DNA of 64,000 nucleotides from Pseudomonas sp. CFII64 (GTDB taxonomy: Bacteria > Pseudomonadota > Gammaproteobacteria > Pseudomonadales > Pseudomonadaceae): positions 1-64,000 of the forward strand of contig NZ_ATLO01000032.1 in assembly GCF_000416235.1 (NCBI RefSeq), written 5' to 3'. The notes beneath the pieces were generated by a model. It was given only the letters and a program-made list of their open reading frames with translations, was not told the origin of the DNA and ran no database searches. A program made the position numbers and the translations under genes. Positions 9,899 through 19,170 of the stretch are shown here, piece after piece (position 1 is the stretch's first letter; each line of letters opens with the position of its first letter).

Positions 9899-10204
9899 AT
9901 GCGTTTACTGCCACTTCAATTGCTGACGCCTTTGGCGATCATGATCTGGGCTGCCCCGGCCCAGGCGCTCGATACGACCACGCAAAGCCTGGTGATCAGT
10001 GGCTATGCCACCAGCCAGGTGACGACCGGCCCGTTCGACAACAAGCTGATAATTGCCGCCCAGGATGACGCTGCAGTGTTTATCGCCACTGATGGCCAAC
10101 TGCGAGGAGCACAGCTTGAGTCGGCGTTGCTGTATTTGCGTCAGACCCAGCCAAAACTTCGTGCCAGCGACCTTGAACTGGCGCAGGCAATCCTCGTCCA
10201 ATAA
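9899..10204 (+). CDS. DUF2388 exported protein, copy 2
   Basis: Protein of 101 residues with a signal peptide (MRLLPLQLLTPLAIMIWAAP, cleavage after AQA). The mature domain has DNKLIIAAQDDAAVFIA, GQLRGAQLESAL and LELAQAIL, clearly homologous to the genes on both sides. ATG at 9899 is chosen because the signal peptide starts there; the frame is open upstream to 9824. Function unknown. Confidence 0.8.
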   Translation: MRLLPLQLLTPLAIMIWAAPAQALDTTTQSLVISGYATSQVTTGPFDNKLIIAAQDDAAVFIATDGQLRGAQLESALLYLRQTQPKLRASDLELAQAILVQ

Positions 10205-10243
10205 CCGCTTTCTACTCTTCTGCATTTTTTTTGGAGACGTTTC

Positions 10244-10564
10244 ATGCGTACCCCGCTGATTGCCGCCACTTTGGGCCTGCTGTTGCTGACCAACGTTGCC
10301 CAGGCTGAAACCGTCGTACAGACCAGTCACATCATCGTCAACGCGTTTGCCCGCACTATCGACTTCACGTCGGACACCACCACTTCGGTGCGCGACTCCA
10401 AGCTCGTCGTCGAAGCGAAAGATGATGCCGCCAGCTACGTTGCCAGCCGTGGCGATATCCATGGCGCGCAACTTGAAGCCGCCTTCGACATGCTGCGCAC
10501 CCGCGTTCCCGAAGCCCGCAATGCCAGCGACCAGGTTCTCGCCGAAGCCATCCTCGCACTGTGA
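10244..10564 (+). CDS. DUF2388 exported protein, copy 3
   Basis: Protein of 106 residues with a signal peptide (MRTPLIAATLGLLLLTNVAQA) and the DUF2388 domain (DSKLVVEAKDDAASYVA, GDIHGAQLEAAF, VLAEAIL). TTGGAGA precedes the ATG. Its stop overlaps the GTG start of the next gene, so it is translationally coupled to the DUF4105 protein. That is the best clue that the three small proteins act with that larger envelope protein. Confidence 0.82.
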   Translation: MRTPLIAATLGLLLLTNVAQAETVVQTSHIIVNAFARTIDFTSDTTTSVRDSKLVVEAKDDAASYVASRGDIHGAQLEAAFDMLRTRVPEARNASDQVLAEAILAL

Positions 10565-12522
10565 GGCACCTTGGTGCCTGGCTGTTGGCGTGCGCCCTGT
10601 CGCTGACCGCCACGAGCGCCTTAGCCAGCCTGAACCTGTCGCTGACCGCTGACGGGCTCAGCCCTGCGCAACAGCAGGCGACCCAGACATTGCTCGACGA
10701 AGCGCTGCTCGCGCTGCCGCCGAGCTTTGTCCGCGATCTGGATCGGCGCGTCGAAGTGCGCTGGTCCGCCGACATGCCGGCCAACGCCTATGGCCAGGCG
10801 TCCGGGCCTTATCGATTGGACCTCAACAGCAGTCTGCTGGCCGGCCTCACTGACGGTTCGGCTGCCACCGCGAAAACCAATCGACCCCACGGCACCGTGC
10901 GCAACGAAATGCTCGCGACTGTGCTGCATGAATTGACTCACATTTATGATCGCGCGCGACTCTGGCAAGCCCCACAACGCTCGCTGATTATCAAATGCTC
11001 GCGACGCAGCAACACCCTGGGCAAAGTCGGCCTGCCGGAAGACTGCCGGGGCGAAACCGATCGACGCTTCACCCTCAGCGACGACCCGCGCCTGCTGGAC
11101 CTTGCCGGCTGGCCGCAATACGTGGGCCGCCGAGGCGAGCGCGAACAGCACAATGGCCAGGTCGCACGCAGCCCGGACATTTACGAAACCACCAGCCCGC
11201 TGGAATTCGTCGCGGTCAACATGGAGTATTTCCTGCTTGATCCGGCCTACGCCTGCCGCCGCCCGGCCCTGTACGAGTATTACAAGCAACACTTCGGCTG
11301 GGCACCCAAAGCGAAAGACGCCTGCCCGACGTTTTATCCCTACCTGAACGCCGGCAGCGACTTCGGTCGCCAGCCGCTGGGCAAGCTTGATCCCGAGCGC
11401 GTCTATGAGGTCGATTACCTGCTGGCCGAAGCCAATCAGAACATGATGAGTCGCTGGGGCCACAGCATGCTGCGTCTGGTGATCTGCAAACCGGGTCGCC
11501 CGCGCGGGCCCGACTGCCGACTGGATCTGGACCAGCATCTGGTGTTGTCCTATCGCGCTTTCGTTGGCGACGTGCAGTTGTCGAGCTGGGATGGCTTGAT
11601 GGGCGCTTACCCGTCGCGGCTGTTCGTCCTGCCGTTGGGCCAGGTCATCGACGAATACACCAAAACCGAACTGCGCAGCCTGGCATCAGTGCCGCTCAAA
11701 CTGTCCCGCCCGGAGATCGACGGGCTGGTGCAACACGCGGCGGAAATGCACTGGAGCTACGACGGCAATTACTTCTTCATCTCCAATAACTGCGCCGTGG
11801 AAAACCTCAAGCTGCTGCGCAGTGGCACCCACAATCCTCGGCTTGGCGATCTGGACAGCATCCTGCCCAATGGCTTGCTGGAAGTGTTGAAAGGTCGCGG
11901 CCTGGCCGACACCAGTGTGCTGGACGATCCCAAGGAAGCCTTGCGCCGAGGCTATCGTTTTGACTCCTACCGCGACCGCTATCAAGCGATGTTCGAAGTC
12001 GTGCGCAAACGCCTGCCCATCAAACAGACCACCGTTGAAGACTGGCTGTCGCTGCCCGCCGAGGAACGCAAGCCGTGGTTCGCCAAAGCCGATCTGCAAA
12101 GCAGCGCGGCAATGCTGCTGCTTGAACAAGCCAGCCTGCGTCGGCAATTGCTGACCGCTCAGGATGAAGTCAAGCAACGCTACCTGAGCGCTCGCGAACA
12201 AAAAGACGGCAGCGTCTCCAAAGCCACCCAGACGCTGCAGGAGATCCTCGCCAGCAGCGGCTTCCTGAGTCGACCGGCGGAACTGCTGGACAGTGGCGGC
12301 TATGGCTTGCCGCAAGCAGCGGAATGGAAGCGACTGGAAGATGAAAGCGGCCAGCGCCAGAAGCAGCTGCAACGCCTGAGCGGTGACCTGGATAAAGAAG
12401 TCCGCGCCCTGCTCGAACCCGAACGCGCCGCCGAAATAGCCGCCAACGAAGCCAACCTCAAACAACTGGGCGAGCACCTGCGCGCACTGCACAAAGCGGC
12501 GGGCGGGCTGGAGTTGCCTTGA
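10561..12522 (+). CDS. Exported DUF4105 protein with an N-terminal HExxH (zincin-like) region
   Basis: Protein of 653 residues starting at a GTG that overlaps the previous stop (GTGA). It has a signal peptide (about residues 1-23). Region 1 (about 25-260) contains HELTH (H123, E124, H127) and, about 90 residues later, LEFVAVNMEYF with acidic residues that could give the third zinc ligand, so it looks like a zinc peptidase. Region 2 (about 280-440) is the DUF4105 domain. Conserved RWGHSMLRL (H301) precedes SNNCAVEN (C411), a His-before-Cys order that recalls permuted papain-like (NlpC/P60, LRAT) folds. The C-terminal 200 residues are helical and charged. Both activities are inference; the envelope location and coupling to DUF2388 genes are seen directly. 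Confidence 0.78.
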   Translation: MRHLGAWLLACALSLTATSALASLNLSLTADGLSPAQQQATQTLLDEALLALPPSFVRDLDRRVEVRWSADMPANAYGQASGPYRLDLNSSLLAGLTDGSAATAKTNRPHGTVRNEMLATVLHELTHIYDRARLWQAPQRSLIIKCSRRSNTLGKVGLPEDCRGETDRRFTLSDDPRLLDLAGWPQYVGRRGEREQHNGQVARSPDIYETTSPLEFVAVNMEYFLLDPAYACRRPALYEYYKQHFGWAPKAKDACPTFYPYLNAGSDFGRQPLGKLDPERVYEVDYLLAEANQNMMSRWGHSMLRLVICKPGRPRGPDCRLDLDQHLVLSYRAFVGDVQLSSWDGLMGAYPSRLFVLPLGQVIDEYTKTELRSLASVPLKLSRPEIDGLVQHAAEMHWSYDGNYFFISNNCAVENLKLLRSGTHNPRLGDLDSILPNGLLEVLKGRGLADTSVLDDPKEALRRGYRFDSYRDRYQAMFEVVRKRLPIKQTTVEDWLSLPAEERKPWFAKADLQSSAAMLLLEQASLRRQLLTAQDEVKQRYLSAREQKDGSVSKATQTLQEILASSGFLSRPAELLDSGGYGLPQAAEWKRLEDESGQRQKQLQRLSGDLDKEVRALLEPERAAEIAANEANLKQLGEHLRALHKAAGGLELP

Positions 12523-12547
12523 GTGTTTGCAGACGAAATGCTGAATG

Positions 12548-12655
12548 CTGTAGGAGCGAATTTATTCGCGAGGGCGGCAGCACTGGCAACGAGTCGTGTC
12601 AGGCAACCCTCTCGCGATCAATCTAGCCCACTCCCGGCTAAAGCCGGTCCTACAG
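12548..12655. repeat. Paired REP elements of two different families
   Basis: A GCGAATTTATTCGC-type REP (12548-12573) is followed about 60 bases later by a CTCCCGGCTAAAGCCGGTCC-type REP (12631-12655). Mixed pairs of two REP families in one intergenic gap are less usual than the matched pairs elsewhere in this window. Confidence 0.75.
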
Positions 12656-12668
12656 AAACGAGCACCTG

Positions 12669-13046
12669 CTAAACCTTCTTCTTTTTCGGCTTGAGATACT
12701 TCATCAAGCCCTGAAACCAGATCACCAGACCGGGATTGCCCTTGATCTGGATATCCTGATCCTGAATGCCCTTCATGAAAGCCAGCTGCTTGTTGCTGGC
12801 CTGCATCGTGGCAAAGCCGAACGCCGCATCCTTGAAACAAATGGCGAACGCGGGTTCCGCAACGGTACCGGCACGACTGCTGATGCGCTGGTCACTGACC
12901 ACGAAATGCCGCGCCACTTTGCCATCGAAGGTTTGCAGCTGAAACGTCAGGGCCTTGCCGGCCAACTGTTGTTGAAACGCAGGATTGCTGCGACTGGCCC
13001 GAGACATCAACAGGCCCAGCATCCAGAGGAGAAAACGAAACTTCAT
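12669..13046 (-). CDS. Small SCP2-like protein
   Basis: Protein of 125 residues. It resembles the sterol-carrier-protein-2 (SCP2) fold: a strand-rich core (LAGKALTFQLQTFDGKVARH) with FAICFKDAAFGFATM, and the QDQDIQIKGNPGLVIWF segment typical of SCP2 C-terminal halves. It ends in a lysine-rich tail (PKKKKV). The N-terminal 15 residues are hydrophobic and could be a membrane anchor or signal. ATG at 13046 is preferred over an upstream start at 13205 because it has AGAGGAG about 14 bases before it and because the upstream extension looks non-coding. The fold assignment is tentative and the ligand unknown. Confidence 0.6.
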   Translation of the reverse strand: MKFRFLLWMLGLLMSRASRSNPAFQQQLAGKALTFQLQTFDGKVARHFVVSDQRISSRAGTVAEPAFAICFKDAAFGFATMQASNKQLAFMKGIQDQDIQIKGNPGLVIWFQGLMKYLKPKKKKV

Positions 13047-13254
13047 GACACTGCCTCGGTTGAGAGTTCCGGTCGGAGCAACCGGCGCAGCAGTGTAGCG
13101 GTTCGCATGACGCACTTCAGCAGGAATATGCATTCCTGTTCGGCGAAGATCGCGGCAATAACGTGACTGATCGGTCACTGTTTGCGGGGACAAGCGAAGC
13201 GCCATGCTGAGAAAGAATGGCGCTTGCCCGGGGGTTCAACGGATCAAACAGGAA

Positions 13255-13710
13255 TCAGCGGATGCTGCTGATGCTGCCTTTGTTGCCAGTAACCTTGACG
13301 TCGACCTTCTTGAAGATGAAGTAGTCTTTGATGTTCACTTCATAGCGAGGCGCAACGATCAGGTCAGCGCCCGAAGACTTCACAGCCTTGTAGGCCGCTG
13401 CTGCCTTCGCCTGTGCAACCGGATCAGGGATTGGCAGGCCCAGGCCGCCCAATGCACCGCCACCACTGCCGCCAGCGCCATACACCACACCGTCCGCGAA
13501 CTGAGTATCGCCACCGAAGGCAAAGAAGTTGAACAGGATATTGGTAGACGATTGACCACTGATGGACTCGCCAACCTTGACGTCTGCTTTCAGATCACTT
13601 TTGACAACGCCTTCCAGCGGCGCACTTGGCTGACTCATGTTGTAGCTGACGCAGCCGCTGGTGGTCGCAATCAAGGTCGCAATCGCAGCAGACATCCATA
13701 GCTTTTTCAT
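13255..13710 (-). CDS. Predicted lipoprotein of unknown function
   Basis: Protein of 151 residues with a lipoprotein signal: MKKLWMSAAIATLIATTSGC, where C20 is the probable lipidated cysteine. A glycine-rich stretch (GAGGSGGGALGGLGL, about residues 79-93) separates an N-terminal strand-rich part from a C-terminal part ending in VTGNKGSISSIR. No domain recognised. AGGAAAGTGTT precedes the ATG on the minus strand. It is not part of the adjacent T6SS operon, which is separated by more than 230 bases, though it lies just beyond its end on the same strand. Confidence 0.75.
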   Translation of the reverse strand: MKKLWMSAAIATLIATTSGCVSYNMSQPSAPLEGVVKSDLKADVKVGESISGQSSTNILFNFFAFGGDTQFADGVVYGAGGSGGGALGGLGLPIPDPVAQAKAAAAYKAVKSSGADLIVAPRYEVNIKDYFIFKKVDVKVTGNKGSISSIR

Positions 13711-13941
13711 AACACTTTCCTGGGTAGTTTTTTAGGGGTTATCAACAGCGGCGGAACTTTAAGGGAATAAGAAATTTTAAAAAGTCGGAAAATTCCGATG
13801 ATCGCGTAGTCCCCAATACTTAGTTGTAGGGAAATTTCTGACACGGTAATACCCAGACAAAACTCGAAAACTCCTGACATAAAGTAGGAAAAATATGAGT
13901 AGCGAGTAGTTGATTTACAAACGAAGTGCCGGACCCGGCAA

Positions 13942-14922
13942 TCAGAATTGCATGCGGCCGATGGGGATGGTGCAGAAGGCATCGTGGAGTTCGCGGGGGG
14001 TGATGCTGCGGATGTCTGCATCCAGCGCCAATGCCAGGCGCAGGGCGGGCCAGAAGCGGATGGGGAGATTGGCAGGAGGACGCAGCTTGGCCCACAGCCG
14101 TTGCGCTTTCGCTTGAGTCGATAACATCTGCGGGAACGGGTGTTTGCCGCACGCCAGCTCGTAAAGAACACAACCTATGGCAAACACATCCGTGCGAGTA
14201 GACAGCGGAGCCCCCTCAAGCAGCTCCGGGGCGGCATAGCCGGGCGTCCAGGCCTTGAAACGCTCACGGCTCAACTTCGGCAGCCCGGTCAGAACGCCCT
14301 CCAATGCCCGTCCCAATCCGAAGTCAAAAATCCTCGGCCCGTCATCCGTAAGCATCAGATTGCTTGGCTTCAAGTCTCCGTGCAGCACGCCACGCTCGTG
14401 GGAATAGGCAAGTGCATCAAGCAAGGGCACAGCCACTCGTTGTAATTCGTCGACGCAAAGTCCGGTCGGTTGCTCGGTCAGCAGCTTGTCCAGCCCGATG
14501 CCGCGCATCAATTCCTGTGTAACAAAAGCTCTTTGGCACTCAGGCTCGACCTCAAATGCATGCAGGCGGATCACATTGGGGTGGCGCAAATGCCGCGTCA
14601 GGGCAAATTCGCTGTACAGCAATACGTCGGCATCCGGTGCGTCGACAAACTCATCGTTGAGCAGCTTCACTGCCAGGAAAGGGTCCGGCTCGCCGTACTG
14701 CTCATGCAGCAGATCCCGGGCGCGATACACCACGCCCATGCCACCAGCGCCCAGCACATCCTGCAACTGATAGCGCCCGCAGAGTATTCGCGGTAAATCA
14801 GCCAACAACGCTTTGGACGATGTCGGCAAGGGCTGCGCCGAGCCCAGCCCTCCAGCCAAGGCAAAACAGGTCAACTGACCAGCCCCTTCCTCGGTGCCGA
14901 CAAGTGCGGTGGGCTCGCTCAT
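13942..14922 (-). CDS. stk1: T6SS-associated serine/threonine protein kinase
   Basis: Cytoplasmic eukaryotic-type kinase of 326 residues. Key residues: glycine loop GAGGMG (58-63), ATP lysine K86 in FLAVKLL, catalytic HGDLKPSN with D183, and DFG with D200. There is no membrane segment or extracellular sensor domain, unlike PpkA of the H1-type system; the length fits Stk1 of the H2-type cluster. ATG at 14922 overlaps the stop of the phosphatase gene (ATGA), so kinase and phosphatase are co-translated. The probable target is the Fha protein encoded upstream in the operon, which has a phosphothreonine-binding domain. Confidence 0.9.
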   Translation of the reverse strand: MSEPTALVGTEEGAGQLTCFALAGGLGSAQPLPTSSKALLADLPRILCGRYQLQDVLGAGGMGVVYRARDLLHEQYGEPDPFLAVKLLNDEFVDAPDADVLLYSEFALTRHLRHPNVIRLHAFEVEPECQRAFVTQELMRGIGLDKLLTEQPTGLCVDELQRVAVPLLDALAYSHERGVLHGDLKPSNLMLTDDGPRIFDFGLGRALEGVLTGLPKLSRERFKAWTPGYAAPELLEGAPLSTRTDVFAIGCVLYELACGKHPFPQMLSTQAKAQRLWAKLRPPANLPIRFWPALRLALALDADIRSITPRELHDAFCTIPIGRMQF

Positions 14923-15644
14923 GGGCGAATCACCACCGCAGTCAGATTGTCGCTGGCCGGGCCGAGCAAAGCGCGTTCGAACAACAGATCCAACGCCAGG
15001 CCGGATGAATTCATGCTCAGGGCGTCGCTCAACGCATGCGTGCCGAGCGCTTGATAAAGCCCGTCGGAGCAAAGCAGAAACACATCGTCCCGCTGCAGAT
15101 CGAGTTCGATGACCTCCAGACAAAGTGAATCATCCGCCCCCACAGCACGAGTCAAGGCATGGGCGGCCGGATGCTGCGCGGCCTGCTCCAGGGTCAACTG
15201 CTTGCTGTCCATCAAGTGCTGCAACATCGAGTGATCGCGTGAAAGCTGGTAGAGCCGATGATCACGCCACAGGTAACACCGGCTATCCCCAGCCCACAAA
15301 CAGACCGCACGCTTGCCCTCGACCAACAGAGCGACCACCGTGCTGCCGATGGTTGGATCCTGGCCGGGAATGACCGTCATTTCCTGGCCAAGACGTCGAT
15401 TCACCCATTGCAGGCATTGACGCACCGCATTCAGCCGCTCTTCAAGACAACCCCGCCATTCCAGCCCGGCCAGGCTGCTCACGATCAACTGACTGGCAAT
15501 GTCTCCGCCTCGATGACCACCCATTCCATCGGCGACTACCCAGAGGCCTCGCTCGGGGCAGTCGAGAAATGCGTCCTCATTGCGCGTCCTGACCTTACCC
15601 TGATCAGTCCGCGCCATGCTTCGGTGAGCAGGTCGATAAGCCAT
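14919..15644 (-). CDS. stp1: T6SS-associated PP2C-type serine/threonine phosphatase
   Basis: PP2C/PPM phosphatase of 241 residues with the metal-binding motifs in order: KVRTRNEDAF, VVADGMGGHRGGDIAS (metal aspartate), LLCSDGLYQAL and the C-terminal SDNLTAVVI. It counteracts the Stk1 kinase encoded next. The start is taken as ATG at 15644, which overlaps the tssM stop by one base; an in-frame GTG three bases earlier is possible. Order tssM-stp1-stk1 matches the H2-type T6SS of P. aeruginosa. Confidence 0.92.
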   Translation of the reverse strand: MAYRPAHRSMARTDQGKVRTRNEDAFLDCPERGLWVVADGMGGHRGGDIASQLIVSSLAGLEWRGCLEERLNAVRQCLQWVNRRLGQEMTVIPGQDPTIGSTVVALLVEGKRAVCLWAGDSRCYLWRDHRLYQLSRDHSMLQHLMDSKQLTLEQAAQHPAAHALTRAVGADDSLCLEVIELDLQRDDVFLLCSDGLYQALGTHALSDALSMNSSGLALDLLFERALLGPASDNLTAVVIRP

Positions 15645-18600
15645 CACAGCTGTCCCGGCAACCGAAAGCGCCGAACGGCAGTCACATCAAAGGGGTTCGG
15701 CGAACGCTGGCTGGTGAGCAGATAGTTGGCCCGCAAGCCTCCGACATTGGCCTTCAGCACCATCACGTCGCGCCCTCGCAAGTATTCGGTCTGCATCAGA
15801 TCAAACAGCCGGAACAGCGACCAGGGACCTGTGTTTTCTTCTAGCCCCAAGGCTCGACCGGCGATTTTTTCCAGTACCAGACTGGTGCGACCGTCATCTG
15901 CATCAGTAGGCCATTTGAAGGACGCCGGGACGACCGGGCCATGGCGATATTCCAGCTGCTGGTGCCCCAAACGAAACTCGGCACGGCTGACACTTGGATC
16001 CAGGGTGTAGGGTTCAAGCTTGAACAGAATCTGCGGCTCGTTCGGGTTCTCGGCAAAGAAGCTGCGACGGATCACGTTTGCATGTGACATTTGCTCCAGA
16101 AACACCCGAGACATCGGCAGGGTTCGCCCGTCGACGCTACGCAGACGGTAACTGCCGGGGTCGCCACTGACGAAGGGGCGCATGAAGGTATCGAAGAACT
16201 TTTCCGCAAGACCCTGGGACCGAAAGAACTCGCGGAAGTCGTTGAGCGCCACATCGCTGGTGCTGTGGGCGTTGAACGGATAACGCTTGTCGATGGCCTT
16301 GCCGTAGAAGCTGTAGAGCTCGTTCTGGTAGCGCTGATTGAGGTACTGATACGCGTCGCCGAGGACCATCGACCATGTGTCATCGGCAACCGCGCTGAAC
16401 CAACCGCTGACCGGCTGCGGCAAGCGCGTGGAGGTATTGCGCAACGCGCTCAACACGTCACGCTGACCGCCCATGCGCGCCTTGGCCAACTCATACGCGC
16501 TTTGATCCTGCTGACTGGAGCGCGCCAGACTCGACAGCTGCAATTGCAGCTCATTGAGCGCTTGAAACGCCGGGGTCAGATCGGCAGCCGGGCCGTTGCT
16601 GTCGTCGAGCAACCGATGCAAAGGTTCAAAACGACGCTGCATGGACTTCTTGGCGGTGTCGGGCAGGTTCCTGGCCAACGCATCCTTGGCCTGCTCGGCG
16701 GCAGCGGCCGCGACTTTACCGAGTGCGCCAGCCTTGGCAGGCTCGGCAGACGTCAGCGGCTCGACACTTTCAGCGGTGGCCTGGAAGCGGGTGTGGTCCC
16801 GCACCTCCATGAGCAACTGCAATAACGGCGAACTCGCTGCGGTCAGGCTCGCCACCTGATCGGCGCCGTCGGCGGCAAAGGTAAACGACTGCAATCGCAC
16901 CCGACCGACCGCCTCACCCCAGTGATTTGAATAATCCCGGAAGTAGAACTGCTCAAGCTCGACCATCAAACGCCGCAGGTCCATGCCACTGATGTCGGTC
17001 CCCTCCCCCAGAACCCAGTTATCTCGCAGGATGCCCGTTACCAGCGCGGGGCCTTTCACCACGAAATTCTGCTGATAACCGCGCTGGGTATAGAACCCCG
17101 GAATAACGTAATCAGTCCCGGTGAATATCGAACCCTGCGGCCCGAGATGTTGATTCAGGCGGTACTGCGGCAAGTCCTTGGCCTGATCACGCAGCGCGCG
17201 ATAAACCACAGTCGCCAGTGACTCACTGCGCAGTACCTGACGCGCCTGCGTGACCAATTCGGTGTTCAGCGAGTGGCTGAACGGGCGATCAAACAGGCGC
17301 TGAAAATGCTCGTTCAGACTATTTTGCGCTACCGTGTTTCCGCTGAAACGCACTGACCAATCCGCAGCAACCCACTCCTTGAGCCACGCTGCATCTCGCC
17401 GCTCCTGAAGGTTAAGCATCAGATAAGCACGCAGGCTGCCGGATAACTGCTCGCGATCCTGAAGATTGGAGCGAATCTGCGCCTCCAGGAGACGAGCCAC
17501 CCGGGGCAATAACAGGGTTTTCAGTTCGCGCCGATAAGCCGCATCGAGTACGAGGTTGCTGGGCTCACCCTGATACAGGCCGTTGCGCTCATGCAAACCA
17601 ATCTGCTGCTTGTCAGGAAACACATTGCTGGCCTGATAGCTCAAGTCCAGGGCCTTGAGCGCCGCCAGCTCATCATCCAACGGAGTCAGCGCCGTGTGCT
17701 CCTGGGTCAGCTGTCTGGCCAGATCGCGTAAATTCTCAAGCCGCTGCTGGTTCCCCGAAAAGCCGCTGGCCCAGGCCAGAGCGAACAGGCTCAAAGCCGC
17801 CAGCGACCCGCCGTACAGAATACGATGCCGCCAGTGGATGCGGTGCGCCTCTCGCTTGTCGAGTCCGGCCAGTTCGGCCTCGGGAAAGATCACGCGAGCC
17901 AACAGATTATTGATGAACAAGGCGCGCCCGCTACGCAGGGTTGGCAATACGCTGCTGGCCATGCCTGAACTTGCGCCGATAGCGGCTGTGTCCTTGTTCA
18001 GTTTGCTGGCGAGATGAGGCGCGCTGGTCAGGTAAAAACCGCGCAAGTGACTGGAGCGCTGATAACGGCTGCCGGTGAAGGCCATGTCGACGAACAGGCA
18101 AAGGCGCTCGCCAACCATCCCGAGTCGATTGGGAAACTCCAGAATCAAACCCCGGCGTTTGATATCCCGATCAAGATGCATCCGGCTGACCACTTGCCTA
18201 TTCAGACGCTGCAACAGAGCATCGAATGCGGCGCGCAGAATGACAGCGTCGGTTCCGTTCTGCTCCTTACCAAAAGTCGCCCCTAATACCTGCTCGGTTT
18301 CTTCGCGGGAAAGTTGATCGAAAAAAGTGCTGAAGCCAGGCAATTCGTCTGCTTTGCTCAACACCAGATACACCGGAACATCCACATGTAACCTTTGATG
18401 GATTTCCTGCAGCCGCGAACGCACCTGGCGGGCCAGGATTTCCAGCTTGTCCTCGTCGCCGCTCAGGGTATTTATGTCCACCGACACGAGAATCCCGTTG
18501 AGCGGGCGATTGCGGCGGCGGGCACGCAGCAGGCCCAGCAGCGTTGACCACGAGGCTCTATCGATCTCTTCGTTTTGACATAGATAACGGCCAGCCGTGT

Positions 18601-19156
18601 CGATCAGCACCGCGTTATTGGCGAAGTACCAATCGCACTGACGCGTGCCTTGAGTATCGCGGGTCAGCTTGCGTTCTATTTTATTGAGCGGGAAATCCAG
18701 CCCGGAGAAATCCAGCAGACTGGTCTTGCCTGCACCCGTTGGCCCGATGACCAGATACCAAGGCAATTCATCGCGCCAGCGCTCGCTGCGTCCACGGTAC
18801 AGACTTGAGGTTTTCAGAGTGTGCACCGCCTCGGCAAAAAGTCCGCGCACCTCTTTCTGTTCATTGGCTATCTTTTCGGCGTTCTGCAAGCGCTCTTGCC
18901 CGACAGCACTTTCCTCCTCCCGTTTCTTGCGAACATTGCCCCGCCAACTGATGAATACCATCAGCAATGCCCATAGCAATAACAGCACGCAAATGCTCAG
19001 CAGCCGGGTAGCAGAATCCTCCCAGAGCTTATGATCCGAAATCGCAACCAGTGGCCCGACAAACCAGATCAACAGCGCAAATGAAAGCACTAGAACCAAC
19101 GACCAGGCCCAGGTTTTGCGCAGCACAGCGGCCAGTTTTTTAAAAAAATCTTTCAT
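15644..19156 (-). CDS. tssM: Type VI secretion membrane complex protein TssM (IcmF)
   Basis: Inner-membrane protein of 1170 residues, normal length. Two N-terminal helices (about 17-39 and 50-70) flank a cytoplasmic NTPase-like domain with Walker A GPTGAGKT at residues 138-145. A third helix follows near residue 430 (LYGGSLAALSLFALAWASG), then the large periplasmic part with a C-terminal beta domain that contacts TssJ. The final segment (ENTGPWSLFRLFD onward) is the reference for recognising the tssM scar at 34.3 kb. ATG at 19156 is chosen over the upstream open frame because it gives the canonical short N-terminus. Last of the tssJ-K-L-M block. Confidence 0.96.
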   Translation of the reverse strand: MKDFFKKLAAVLRKTWAWSLVLVLSFALLIWFVGPLVAISDHKLWEDSATRLLSICVLLLLWALLMVFISWRGNVRKKREEESAVGQERLQNAEKIANEQKEVRGLFAEAVHTLKTSSLYRGRSERWRDELPWYLVIGPTGAGKTSLLDFSGLDFPLNKIERKLTRDTQGTRQCDWYFANNAVLIDTAGRYLCQNEEIDRASWSTLLGLLRARRRNRPLNGILVSVDINTLSGDEDKLEILARQVRSRLQEIHQRLHVDVPVYLVLSKADELPGFSTFFDQLSREETEQVLGATFGKEQNGTDAVILRAAFDALLQRLNRQVVSRMHLDRDIKRRGLILEFPNRLGMVGERLCLFVDMAFTGSRYQRSSHLRGFYLTSAPHLASKLNKDTAAIGASSGMASSVLPTLRSGRALFINNLLARVIFPEAELAGLDKREAHRIHWRHRILYGGSLAALSLFALAWASGFSGNQQRLENLRDLARQLTQEHTALTPLDDELAALKALDLSYQASNVFPDKQQIGLHERNGLYQGEPSNLVLDAAYRRELKTLLLPRVARLLEAQIRSNLQDREQLSGSLRAYLMLNLQERRDAAWLKEWVAADWSVRFSGNTVAQNSLNEHFQRLFDRPFSHSLNTELVTQARQVLRSESLATVVYRALRDQAKDLPQYRLNQHLGPQGSIFTGTDYVIPGFYTQRGYQQNFVVKGPALVTGILRDNWVLGEGTDISGMDLRRLMVELEQFYFRDYSNHWGEAVGRVRLQSFTFAADGADQVASLTAASSPLLQLLMEVRDHTRFQATAESVEPLTSAEPAKAGALGKVAAAAAEQAKDALARNLPDTAKKSMQRRFEPLHRLLDDSNGPAADLTPAFQALNELQLQLSSLARSSQQDQSAYELAKARMGGQRDVLSALRNTSTRLPQPVSGWFSAVADDTWSMVLGDAYQYLNQRYQNELYSFYGKAIDKRYPFNAHSTSDVALNDFREFFRSQGLAEKFFDTFMRPFVSGDPGSYRLRSVDGRTLPMSRVFLEQMSHANVIRRSFFAENPNEPQILFKLEPYTLDPSVSRAEFRLGHQQLEYRHGPVVPASFKWPTDADDGRTSLVLEKIAGRALGLEENTGPWSLFRLFDLMQTEYLRGRDVMVLKANVGGLRANYLLTSQRSPNPFDVTAVRRFRLPGQL

Positions 19157-19170
19157 GACACTTCTCTGTA

